Shown here: one piece after another, positions 43,078 through 50,294 of the stretch | How positions within the stretch are numbered: position 1 is the first letter of the stretch | Layout of the letters: the number at the start of each line of letters is the position of its first letter | DNA from: a bacterium | Lineage (GTDB): Bacteria; Bacillota; Clostridia; Oscillospirales; Oscillospiraceae | Length of the DNA stretch: 64,000 bases | NCBI GenBank assembly: GCA_004560375.1 | Contig: SFVC01000004.1 | Coordinates: forward strand, 1-64,000 | Reading direction: 5' to 3' | Made by a program: the position numbers and the translations under genes | Notes under the pieces: generated by a model | The model's input: only the letters and a program-made list of their open reading frames with translations | The model's database searches: none | Told to the model about the DNA's origin: nothing

Positions 43078-44046
43078 GGCTGGAACCTCCTTTGTTTGGG
43101 ATGGTTCCATGGTATCATCCGGAACCTGACAGGGTGTGTCAGGTTCCGAGGCGTGGGCGAAATAAATTTCCCGGCCCAGGGCGGCCAGCCGCCAGCGCAG
43201 CGTGTCCGGCGAGAGCACCTCCACCGCCGCCCCGAAGCTGAGCAGGTAGCCGTACAGCCACTGATCCTCGGGGAACACTGTCTCCACCAGCAGGGATCCG
43301 TCCGGCTGGACGGACACGCAGCCCTGATCGAACTCGTCGTACACCCGGTAGGCCATGCAGCGGGCGAAGCGCAGCCGGACGGACACCCGGAACAGGGGCG
43401 GGATCTCGCCGGAATAGTCCACCTCCGGGGGGTTCAGCGGCTGGTGGAACCCCTCCCCGGTGAGCTCCGGGGACAGGATGCGGGACAGGCGGAAGGTGCG
43501 GTAGCCCTCCCGCTCCGGGTCGTAGGCCTGCAAGTACCACCCCTGGCCCTTGAACACCAGCCGGGCGGGCAGCACCCGCCGGGGCCGGGTGGAGCCGTAG
43601 GAGCTGGCATAGTCAAAACGGAGCACCCGCCGCTCCAGCACCGCCCGCTTCAAAAGCTGGAACTTCTCGCTGTCCGCCGTCCCCGCCCCCCAGCGGGACA
43701 GGTTCACCTGGAGCCAGTCCTCCGGCTCCCGGCGGAACAGGGCGGACAGCTTGGTGAGGGCCTGCTCCCCTTCCCCGCCGGGCAGGCTTTGCAGGGCCAG
43801 CAGGAGCTGCCGCTGTTCCTCGTCGGACAGGGCGGCCTTGTCCAGCACGTGGCCGGGGAGGAGGGCCACCCCGCCCCCGGCCCCTTGGGCGGTGTAGACG
43901 GGCACCCCGGCGGCGGACAGGGCGTCCACGTCCCGCAGCACCGTGCGCTGGGACACCTCCAGCCGTTGGGCCAGCTCGGCGGCGGTCATGCGGCCCCGCT
44001 CCAGCAGCAGGTACACCATCTGAAATTGACGGCTGACCACGGACAT
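42805..44046 (-). CDS. HTH-WYL transcription regulator in frame with a C-terminal zinc-ribbon protein
   Basis: 413 residues from ATG 44046 (AAGGGGGGAG upstream; an ATG eight codons earlier is less well placed). Residues about 1-60 are a DeoR/HTH_11-type helix-turn-helix (TAAELAQRLEVSQRTVLRDV). Residues about 130-300 are the WYL domain (RRVLRFDYASSYG, then VFKGQGWYLQAYD). After a short linker comes a separate module starting MEQYKDMKFCQSCGMPLGPG with CSYCYKDG: a putative zinc-ribbon domain of about 90 residues. A consensus SD, AAAGGAGG (43093-43086), lies eight bases before an in-frame ATG at 43077, so the ribbon part is probably also made by itself. See the palindrome at 43121-43147. Confidence 0.85.
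   Translation of the reverse strand: MSVVSRQFQMVYLLLERGRMTAAELAQRLEVSQRTVLRDVDALSAAGVPVYTAQGAGGGVALLPGHVLDKAALSDEEQRQLLLALQSLPGGEGEQALTKLSALFRREPEDWLQVNLSRWGAGTADSEKFQLLKRAVLERRVLRFDYASSYGSTRPRRVLPARLVFKGQGWYLQAYDPEREGYRTFRLSRILSPELTGEGFHQPLNPPEVDYSGEIPPLFRVSVRLRFARCMAYRVYDEFDQGCVSVQPDGSLLVETVFPEDQWLYGYLLSFGAAVEVLSPDTLRWRLAALGREIYFAHASEPDTPCQVPDDTMEPSQTKEVPAMEQYKDMKFCQSCGMPLGPGAAHGTEADGSPSADYCSYCYKDGKFAGEMTMDEMIDFCAPMMAQANPGMTQEQAKAQMHQFFPMLKRWKK
43121..43147 (-). promoter_or_regulatory. 11-bp palindromic operator candidate
   Basis: GGAACCTGACA and its exact inverse TGTCAGGTTCC flank a five-base spacer. It lies inside the WYL-ribbon frame, overlaps the spacer and -35 of the candidate internal promoter and is the most perfect inverted repeat in the neighbourhood. 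Binding by the WYL regulator is inferred. Confidence 0.55.
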
Positions 44047-44088
44047 GGGCGCTCCCCCCTTTTTCGCCATTGTACCACACTATGACGG

Positions 44089-44157
44089 GAAGGGGAAGCC
44101 TCAATGGGGCCTCCCCTTCTTTTCCATCTATGCAAGCGCCCCGGGGTGTGCTATAAT
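44089..44157 (+). promoter_or_regulatory. terminator-like hairpin and promoter upstream of the phosphoesterase-rubrerythrin gene
   Basis: GAAGGGG (44089-44095) pairs with CCCCTTC (44113-44119), followed by TTTT, a terminator-like shape on the plus strand. Downstream, TATAAT (44152-44157) with a TGC extension and a weak TATGCA at -35 (44129-44134) is the likely promoter. The hairpin may block antisense read-through from the divergent WYL side. Confidence 0.4.
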
Positions 44158-44227
44158 TAGGGGAAATTTACCGCTCCGCCCCCAGGCCGGAGTTCCGGCA
44201 GGCGGAGGCAAGAAGGAGGGCCAACGA

Positions 44228-45487
44228 ATGGGTCAGGGAAAGCTCATCTTGGTTCAACAGCCCATTGTCCGGGTGGCGGGCGTGCGCTCCATAGGCGTCA
44301 TCGGGGATCCCGGCTGCGAGGGGCTGGGAACCTACAACATGAAGATCTACGCCGGGGCATTGCAGGAGACCGCCCGGGACGACCTCACGCTGGTGGTGGG
44401 GGATCTGGTTCCGGCGGGCACGCCCCACCACTACCGAACCATCTGCGGCATGACCCAGGTGCTGGCGGAACACGACGTCTATGCCCTCCGGGGCAACCAC
44501 GACACCGGCGCCTACGGCGACTATTTCGGACTGCGGAACTATGCGCTGCTGGCGGATCCCTTCGCCCTGGTGGTGCTGGACAACGCGGAGCGCACCTTTG
44601 AGGAGGAGGGGCTGGCCCTGCTCACCCAGGTGCTGGCGATGGAGGAGGTCCGCCGGGCGATCGTGGCCTTCCACATCCCGGTGCCCAACCACTTCATCCA
44701 AAACTGCGTCTCCCAGCAGGAGTTCGACCGCCTGCGCCAGGCCTACGGCCCCCACCGGGAGAAAGTGGCCTACCTGTTGTGCGGCCATGTCCACTCCCGG
44801 TTTGTGGACGAGGTGGACGGCATCCCCCTGATCTGCACGGGGGGCGGCGGAGCCATGATCGAGGATGTGTCCCAGTCCATCCGAGCCTGGGACGTGGAGC
44901 ACCACGTGGTTCATTTCTATGAGGAGGACGGGGCCCTCCGGTTCCGCATCGCGGATCTGCCGGAGGGCGGCTACCGCCGGGAGCGGGACGACCCCCTGCT
45001 GCGGCAGCAGCTGGAGGCCACGGTGCAGGGGGAGCTGCTGGCCCACTTCCGCTACCTGATGTTCGCCGACCGGGCCAGGCGCAGGGGGATGGAGGACGTG
45101 GCCCAGCTGTTCCAGGCCCTGGCCGCCTCCGAATACTACCACGCCCGCAGCTTTTTCTCCGTGCTGGAGCAGCCCGCCCCCTTCAAGGACGCAGCCAAGG
45201 GCTTCCTCCCCGGGGAGACCTTCGAGTATGAGCGCCTCTACCCCATGCTGGCCGCCTACGCCCGGGATCACCACAGCCCCCTGGCGGAGCAGGCCTATCT
45301 GGGCGCGGCCCGGGCGGAGAAAATCCACGCGGCCCTCCTGGACCAGGAGCTGGACGCGGAGGGGGCCCAGCTTGGCCCCGTCTATGTCTGCCCCATCTGC
45401 GGGTATGTGATGGCGGGGGACTCCATCCCCGAGCGCTGCCCGGTGTGCGGCGGCCCCCAGCGGCAGTATGAGGCGTTCGGCGGCTGA
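44228..45487 (+). CDS. metallophosphoesterase-rubrerythrin-rubredoxin fusion
   Basis: 419 residues from ATG 44228 (AAGGAGGG). Residues about 20-235: calcineurin-like phosphoesterase with VVGDLV, LRGNHDTG, AFHIPV and LLCGHVHS; the first motif is GVIGDPGCEG, where D-x-H is expected, so one metal ligand may be missing. Residues about 265-380: rubrerythrin-like four-helix bundle with ASEYYHARSFF and GAARAEKIHAALL (E-x2-H pairs) for a di-iron centre. Residues about 390-415: rubredoxin knot with CPICG and CPVCG. Rubrerythrin reduces peroxide in anaerobes; why it is joined to a phosphoesterase is unknown. Ends nine bases from the converging reductase gene. Confidence 0.82.
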   Translation: MGQGKLILVQQPIVRVAGVRSIGVIGDPGCEGLGTYNMKIYAGALQETARDDLTLVVGDLVPAGTPHHYRTICGMTQVLAEHDVYALRGNHDTGAYGDYFGLRNYALLADPFALVVLDNAERTFEEEGLALLTQVLAMEEVRRAIVAFHIPVPNHFIQNCVSQQEFDRLRQAYGPHREKVAYLLCGHVHSRFVDEVDGIPLICTGGGGAMIEDVSQSIRAWDVEHHVVHFYEEDGALRFRIADLPEGGYRRERDDPLLRQQLEATVQGELLAHFRYLMFADRARRRGMEDVAQLFQALAASEYYHARSFFSVLEQPAPFKDAAKGFLPGETFEYERLYPMLAAYARDHHSPLAEQAYLGAARAEKIHAALLDQELDAEGAQLGPVYVCPICGYVMAGDSIPERCPVCGGPQRQYEAFGG

Positions 45488-45496
45488 GGAGCACCC

Positions 45497-46606
45497 CTAT
45501 TGCTCAAATTCCCGGGCCACGTCCACCAGCAGCTCCCGGATGGGCAGATGCTGGGGGCAGGCCTTTTCGCACTTGCCGCACTTGATGCAGTCGCCGGCTT
45601 TGCCCCCCTGCTTGGTGTGAACCTCGTTATAGTAGTAGTCGGCGTTCCAGTCGTGATAGAGCTGCCTGGCGTTCATCACCGCGAACAGGTCGGGGATGGA
45701 GATCTTCTGGGGGCAGCCCTCATCCACGCAGTACCGGCAGGCGGTGCAGGGGATCAGGTTCTTGGCGCGGAAGATCGCCTGCACCCGGGCTACCGCCTCC
45801 CGTTCCCGCTCGTCCAGGGGCCGGAAGTCCTTCATGAAGCTGAGGTTGTCCTCCATCTGCTCCACATTGCTCATGCCGGACAGCACCATCATGACTCCCT
45901 CAAACCCGGCGGCAAAGCGGATGGCGTAGCTGGCGGGGCTGCCGCCGCCCAGCGCCCCGAACACCCCCATGGCCTCCTCCGGCAGGTTTGCCAGATTGCC
46001 GCCCTTCACCGGCTCCATGACGATCACCGGCTTGCCGAACTTCCGGCACACCTCGTAGCATTTGCGCCCCTCCACCGCCGGGTCGTCGTAGTCGGCATAG
46101 TTAAACTGGATCTGCACCACCTCCATCTGGGGGTACTCGGTGAGGATCTGCTCCAGCACCTCCGCCCGGTCGTGGAAGGAGAGGCCCACGTGGCGGATCT
46201 TCCCCTCCGCCTTCAGCTCCAGCGCCGTCTCATAGGCGCGGCACTTTTTGAAGAACCGGAAATTCTCCGCGCTCTGGGCGTGCATCAGATAGAAGTCGAA
46301 GTAGTCCACGCCGCAGGCCTCCAGCTGGCTCTGGAACAGGGGGCGGATATCCGCCTCAGTCTGGAACAGGTAGCCGGACAGCTTGGTGGTGAGCACATAG
46401 CGCTCCCGGGGGTAGCGGCTGGTGAGGCACGCGCGCAGGGCGGGCTCGCTCTTGCCGTTCAGGTAGCCGTGGGCGGTGTCGAAGTAGTTGAAGCCCGCCT
46501 CCAGGAAGGCGTCCACCATCCGGCAGGTCTGGGGCAGATCCACCTCGCCGTCCTTCATGGGCAGGCGCATGGCGCCGAAGCCGAAGTTTTTCTTGATCCG
46601 ATCCAT
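45497..46606 (-). CDS. aldo/keto reductase with C-terminal ferredoxin domain
   Basis: 369 residues, SD AGGAGG. N-terminal TIM barrel of the AKR family with catalytic Asp and Tyr in FDTAHGYLNGKSE and the Lys in VLTTKLSG. The C-terminus holds two 4Fe-4S motifs: CTACRYCVDEGCP and CIKCGKCEKACP. This architecture is common in Clostridia and suggests electron exchange with ferredoxin as well as NAD(P)H; the substrate is unknown. Divergent from a tetR gene whose product may regulate it. Confidence 0.88.
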   Translation of the reverse strand: MDRIKKNFGFGAMRLPMKDGEVDLPQTCRMVDAFLEAGFNYFDTAHGYLNGKSEPALRACLTSRYPRERYVLTTKLSGYLFQTEADIRPLFQSQLEACGVDYFDFYLMHAQSAENFRFFKKCRAYETALELKAEGKIRHVGLSFHDRAEVLEQILTEYPQMEVVQIQFNYADYDDPAVEGRKCYEVCRKFGKPVIVMEPVKGGNLANLPEEAMGVFGALGGGSPASYAIRFAAGFEGVMMVLSGMSNVEQMEDNLSFMKDFRPLDEREREAVARVQAIFRAKNLIPCTACRYCVDEGCPQKISIPDLFAVMNARQLYHDWNADYYYNEVHTKQGGKAGDCIKCGKCEKACPQHLPIRELLVDVAREFEQ

Positions 46607-46874
46607 GTCAGTGTTCCTCCTTTGTCCAATCTATAGCTATTATAATAGTTGGAGTGCGCTCCAGGTCAAGTGTTATTTGCAGGTTTTCTCAAAAACATCC
46701 GGCGGGGCGGCGGAAGGGAGGGCTTTTCCCATGTGCAAAACCGGACGGGCCGCCGCCTCGCGCCCGTCCCCCCGGCGCTCCCCACCGGCAAAAAGCTATT
46801 GCCATTCCGGGCGAAATAGTATATAATACTTCTGTTAAGAAACCTTCGTCCACCGTTGAGAGGAGGGGCCGTAT
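46607..46874. promoter_or_regulatory. divergent promoters and palindromes between reductase and tetR
   Basis: Minus strand: TTGACC (46669-46664), 18 bp, TATAAT (46645-46640), for the reductase. Plus strand: TTGCCA (46799-46804), 17 bp, TATAAT (46822-46827), for tetR. Two palindromes sit on the reductase promoter: CTATTATAATAG (46637-46648) over the -10 and TGGAG-TGCG-CTCCA (46650-46663) in the spacer, a possible TetR operator. No gene in the gap. Confidence 0.6.
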
Positions 46875-47483
46875 TTGGACGATACCAAAACAAGAATCCT
46901 CTCCGCGGCCATGAAGGCCGTCCGGCAATATGGGCTGGAGGGCGTCCGTGTGCAGAACATCAGCGAGCTGGCCGGCATCTCCCCCGGGGCCATGTACCGC
47001 TACTTCAAGAGCAAGGACGAGCTGATGGCGGCCTGCTTTGCCAGCGTGGATCAGCAGGCGGCCGAGATTTTCGAGCATCTGAAGTTCAACCCCCTGATCA
47101 TGCTCTCCGATCCCATGAAGGCGGTCAGAAGCCTGTGGGTGCCCTACTTCCGCTTCTGGGTGGCCCATCCGGACGAGACGGTGTTCTACCACCGCTTCCG
47201 GGACAGCGCCGCCTTCCCTGAGTTTTACAGGCACTACGACGGAAGCCATTTCAACACCTTCGGCAGCATGGTGCGGGCCTTTATGAACACCTTCCCCAGC
47301 CTGCGGGGGATCAACCAGGATCTGCTGTGGCTCCACGTGCTCACCTCCACCGTGATGTACGCCAAATACGTGGTGGAGGGCGTGCTGCCCAGCACCCAGG
47401 AGACGGAGGACACGGTGTTCCAGTTTATCAGCGTGGGCTTGAGCGGCTACCTGCGATCCGAGAACGCAACTCCAAGTACCTAA
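46875..47483 (+). CDS. TetR/AcrR family transcription regulator
   Basis: 202 residues from TTG 46875 with GAGGAGGGG upstream. Residues about 8-50 are the TetR DNA-binding domain: ILSAAMKAVRQYGLEGVRVQ then AGISPGAMYRYFKSKDELM. The C-terminal ligand domain is helical and unassigned, with aromatic-rich FHRFRD and HFNTFG segments. Divergent from the ferredoxin-type aldo/keto reductase, its probable target. Confidence 0.88.
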   Translation: MDDTKTRILSAAMKAVRQYGLEGVRVQNISELAGISPGAMYRYFKSKDELMAACFASVDQQAAEIFEHLKFNPLIMLSDPMKAVRSLWVPYFRFWVAHPDETVFYHRFRDSAAFPEFYRHYDGSHFNTFGSMVRAFMNTFPSLRGINQDLLWLHVLTSTVMYAKYVVEGVLPSTQETEDTVFQFISVGLSGYLRSENATPST

Positions 47484-47489
47484 AAACGC

Positions 47490-47515
47490 GCCGCCCCAGG
47501 GCGGTTCGTTTTTGA
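47490..47515 (+). terminator. intrinsic terminator after tetR
   Basis: A short GC stem (CCGCCC with GGGCGG) is followed by TTCGTTTTTG immediately downstream of the tetR stop. Confidence 0.7.
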
Positions 47516-47528
47516 CGCAAACTGAAAC

Positions 47529-47604
47529 AAATATTTATTTATCTACCTCTATGGTCTGGCGTCGCTCGGGCCTTTTATTTGGCCCTGCTGATAAATAAAC
47601 ATTT
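47529..47604. repeat. AT-rich inverted repeat enclosing a GC hairpin
   Basis: AAATATTTATTTATC (47529-47543) and GATAAATAAACATTT (47590-47604) are inverse with one mismatch in 15. Between them GGGCC-TTTTATTT-GGCCC forms an inner hairpin. It stands out as AT-rich in a GC-rich background, upstream of the LURP-one-like gene. Nothing else is seen in the 47,516-47,709 gap; no convincing promoter was found. Confidence 0.6.
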
Positions 47605-47709
47605 GCTCCAAAAGACCGCCTCGTCGGTTCGCTGATGCGTAACGCCCTGCGGAAGCCAGAGCCTCCGCTTGCATTGGCCTGACGATAGAAAAAGACAGGA
47701 GGAGTCCCT

Positions 47710-48234
47710 ATGAAACTGAAGATGAAAGCGAAAATCGCCAGCATCCACAACAAGATCTCCATCACCGACGAGGAGGGCGGCCTTGTGTATCAGGTACACA
47801 GCAAGGTGTTTTCCCTCCACAACGTCACCTACCTCACCGACGGGGAGGGGGAGGAGATCGCCGTCATCACCCGCAAGCCCGTCTCCATGCACGACGTCCA
47901 CACCATCCAGCTGGTGGACGGTACCGAGATCGAGCTTCGCACCGAGCTGCTCCATCTGACCCGCGATGTGCTGGACATCGAGGCCCTGGGCTGGCAGCTG
48001 ACGGGCAACCTGTTACAGCACGACTACCAGCTGAAGGACGATCAGGGGCAGCTGCTGGCCCAGACCCACAGGAAATGGCTGTCCCTCCACGACACCTACG
48101 AGGTGGACGTTGTGGACGAGGAGCGGATGGATCTGATCGTGGCGGTGCTGGTGGCGCTGGACAAGATCATGGCGGATCGGCAGCTGGTGGCAAACGCCTC
48201 CGACGACGCCGCCCGGATCAGCAAGCAAAACTGA
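47710..48234 (+). CDS. LURP-one-related/scramblase-like protein
   Basis: 174 residues, SD AGGAGG. The repeated beta pattern (KISITDEEGGLVYQVHSKVF, then YQLKDDQGQLLAQTHRKWLS) and the C-terminal helix (RMDLIVAVLVALDKIM) match the LOR/DUF567 family, a tubby-like barrel related to phospholipid scramblases. Function in bacteria is not established. No signal peptide. Confidence 0.8.
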   Translation: MKLKMKAKIASIHNKISITDEEGGLVYQVHSKVFSLHNVTYLTDGEGEEIAVITRKPVSMHDVHTIQLVDGTEIELRTELLHLTRDVLDIEALGWQLTGNLLQHDYQLKDDQGQLLAQTHRKWLSLHDTYEVDVVDEERMDLIVAVLVALDKIMADRQLVANASDDAARISKQN

Positions 48235-48264
48235 CCGCCGCCCCCATCTCAAAACAGGAGTTGA

Positions 48265-49179
48265 ATGACCGTGCCACCTTCCCGTTCCGGCGTCCGGCCG
48301 GTCTCCCGGCCCGGGCGCCGGCTCCGCAAGCGGCGGCCTGATCCGCTGATCCGGATCATTGTGGCGCTGCTGTGCGTCAGCCTGATTCTTGTCCTCATCG
48401 CCGTGGGCGCCATCCTCTGGCGCTTTGCCGACCGGAATGCCCCGGCCTCCGGCCAACCGCCGGCGGCGGAGACGGCGTCTCCCGCACCGTCCCCGGCCGT
48501 TTCTGCCGCCCCCACCCTCCGGCCCGCCCTGGTGACCGGCCCGCCCCTGTCCCAGCCCCCGGAGGAATCCCCGCCGGGGCCGTCGGTGGATCCGGACGTG
48601 TGGCTCGCCGACGCCGTGTTCATCGGGGACTCCCGCACCGACGGCCTGCGGCTGTACGGCGGGATCGCCGACGTCGCCACCTTTCTGTGCCAGACCGGCC
48701 TGTCCGTCTACAAGGTGGAGCAGAACCAGGCCGTGATCCGCCAGGGGGAGAACCGGGTGTCCGTGCTGGACGCCCTGGGCAGAGGGAGCTACGGCAAGGT
48801 GTACCTGTCCCTGGGGCTGAACGAGCTGGGCTATTTCAACCCCGCCGGATACGCGGAGACCTACGGCCGGGTCATCGACGCCGTGGCCGAGCGCCAGCCC
48901 GACGCCCGGATCTACGTCCAGCTCATCATCCCGGTGAACGACGCCCGGTGCCGGGCCAGCGGCACCCCCTACTACATCACCAACCAGGCCGTGTCCGACT
49001 ACAACGCGGCGCTGACCAGGCTGTGCGCGGACAAGGACGTGACCCTGCTGGCCGCCCCGCCGGAGCTGCTGGATGAGACCGGGCAGCTGCGGGAGGACAT
49101 CACCACCGACGGCGCCCACTTCCGGCCGGAGGGCTACGCCCTGTGGCGGGACTACCTGCTGGCCCACACCGAGGGCTGA
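48265..49179 (+). CDS. membrane-anchored SGNH/GDSL hydrolase
   Basis: 304 residues, SD AGGAG. An Arg-rich N-terminus, one membrane helix (residues about 29-53, IIVALLCVSLILVLIAVGAI), a Pro/Ala-rich extracellular linker and an SGNH domain. Block I is FIGDSRTDGL with the catalytic Ser; the Gly and Asn ligands are in SLGLNELG; the Asp-His pair is in TTDGAHFRPEGY. Probably an esterase or acyl hydrolase acting on a wall or surface substrate. Starts a run of envelope genes on the plus strand. Confidence 0.85.
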   Translation: MTVPPSRSGVRPVSRPGRRLRKRRPDPLIRIIVALLCVSLILVLIAVGAILWRFADRNAPASGQPPAAETASPAPSPAVSAAPTLRPALVTGPPLSQPPEESPPGPSVDPDVWLADAVFIGDSRTDGLRLYGGIADVATFLCQTGLSVYKVEQNQAVIRQGENRVSVLDALGRGSYGKVYLSLGLNELGYFNPAGYAETYGRVIDAVAERQPDARIYVQLIIPVNDARCRASGTPYYITNQAVSDYNAALTRLCADKDVTLLAAPPELLDETGQLREDITTDGAHFRPEGYALWRDYLLAHTEG

Positions 49180-49221
49180 GGCCCTCCAAAAAACTGTTCA
49201 AGTGACTGAGGAGGGACGCGA

Positions 49222-49767
49222 ATGGAGCGTACTTCGGACAAAAAACGGGAGCTGTACCTCCTCCTGCTGCTGTTTGTGGCAGGGGGCGTGTTCGGCTTCC
49301 TCTACGAGGAGCTGTTTTACCTCATCGACCTGGGGCATCTGATCAAGCGGGGCAGCACCTTCGGCCCCTGGATCCAGATCTACGGCTTCGGGGCGGTGTT
49401 CATCGCGGTGACCACCAAACGGCTGCGGGACAGGCCCTGGCTGGTGTTTCTGGCCTCGGGGCTGGTGTGCGGCGTGCTGGAGTATTTCACAGGGCTGGTG
49501 TTCGACCGCTGCTTCCACATCCGCTCCTGGGATTACAACGTGGAGATCTGGAACTGGGGCAACATCGACGGCTACGTCTGCGCCCGTTCGGTGCTGTTCT
49601 TCGCCCTGTCCGGGCTGTTTCTCCAGTACGTGCTCCGGCCCCTGCTGGAGCGGTACGCCGATTGGGTCAAGCCCAAGACCCTGGCCCTCACCGCCGTCAT
49701 CCCGGCGGCGGTGTGCATACTGGATATGATCGTCAGCACCCTTTACGACACCTTTTTCCGAACCTAA
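49222..49767 (+). CDS. PF06541 putative membrane transporter protein
   Basis: 181 residues, SD GAGGAGGG. Five or so membrane segments with the family landmarks FGFLYEELFYLI, GPWIQIYGFGAVFI, CGVLEYFTGLVFDR and SWDYN, of the family named putative ABC-transporter type IV (CmpB). No partner ATPase is adjacent. A second member lies at 52,180-52,941. Confidence 0.8.
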   Translation: MERTSDKKRELYLLLLLFVAGGVFGFLYEELFYLIDLGHLIKRGSTFGPWIQIYGFGAVFIAVTTKRLRDRPWLVFLASGLVCGVLEYFTGLVFDRCFHIRSWDYNVEIWNWGNIDGYVCARSVLFFALSGLFLQYVLRPLLERYADWVKPKTLALTAVIPAAVCILDMIVSTLYDTFFRT

Positions 49768-49785
49768 AAACAGGAGGAATTGCTC

Positions 49786-50289
49786 ATGGCGTTTGTGTTG
49801 GATCTGCTGCGGCAGGCCGGCGATGTGCTGATCACCGCCTAGCTGGCGGTGGTGGTGGTGAGCGCGATTCTGGGCGCGCTGGCCATGTTCTTTGTGATGT
49901 GCTACATCTTCGAGGTGGTGGCCTGCTGGCGGGTCTTCAAGAAGGCGGGGCAGGGGGGCTGAAAAAGCCTGATCCCGGTATACAGCAATTATGTCCGCTA
50001 CCGGATCTCCTGGCGGCCCCTGTGGTTCTGGGTGAGCGCCCTGCTGCTGGTTGCCTCCACCGCCCTGGGCCATTTCTCGGGCCAGAACGCGGTGGCGGAC
50101 GGCGCCTCCATTGTGGTGGGCGTGGCGGGCTTTCTGGTTCACATGGCGGGCCGCTGGAACCTGGCCCGGGCCTTTGGCCGGGGACCGCTGTTCTCCCTGG
50201 GCATGATCCTGTTCCCCCCGCTGTTTACCCTGATCCTGGGACTGGGCGGCTCGGAGTACCAGGGCCCCCGGGCGGCGCAGAGGGGGTGA
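49786..50289 (+). pseudogene. DUF5684-like membrane protein with two in-frame stop codons
   Basis: From ATG 49786 (SD AGGAGGA) one frame encodes a coherent three- or four-helix membrane protein to TGA 50287, broken by TAG at 49840 (after residue 18) and TGA at 49960 (residue 59). The second stop lies at KKAGQGG-stop-KSLIPVYSNY, where relatives have Trp (GW-x-SLIP), so a TGG to TGA change explains it. No frameshift is present. The SD and frame are preserved, so inactivation looks recent. A GTG/ATG restart after the second stop (50032) could express only the C-terminal part. Confidence 0.75.
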
Positions 50290-50294
50290 GGCGC

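Noticed and set aside
49960..49962. UGA recoding as selenocysteine or tryptophan in the DUF5684-like gene
   Set aside because: All other genes use TGA as stop and TGG for Trp, no SECIS-like hairpin is evident and a second TAG is present; nonsense mutation is simpler.
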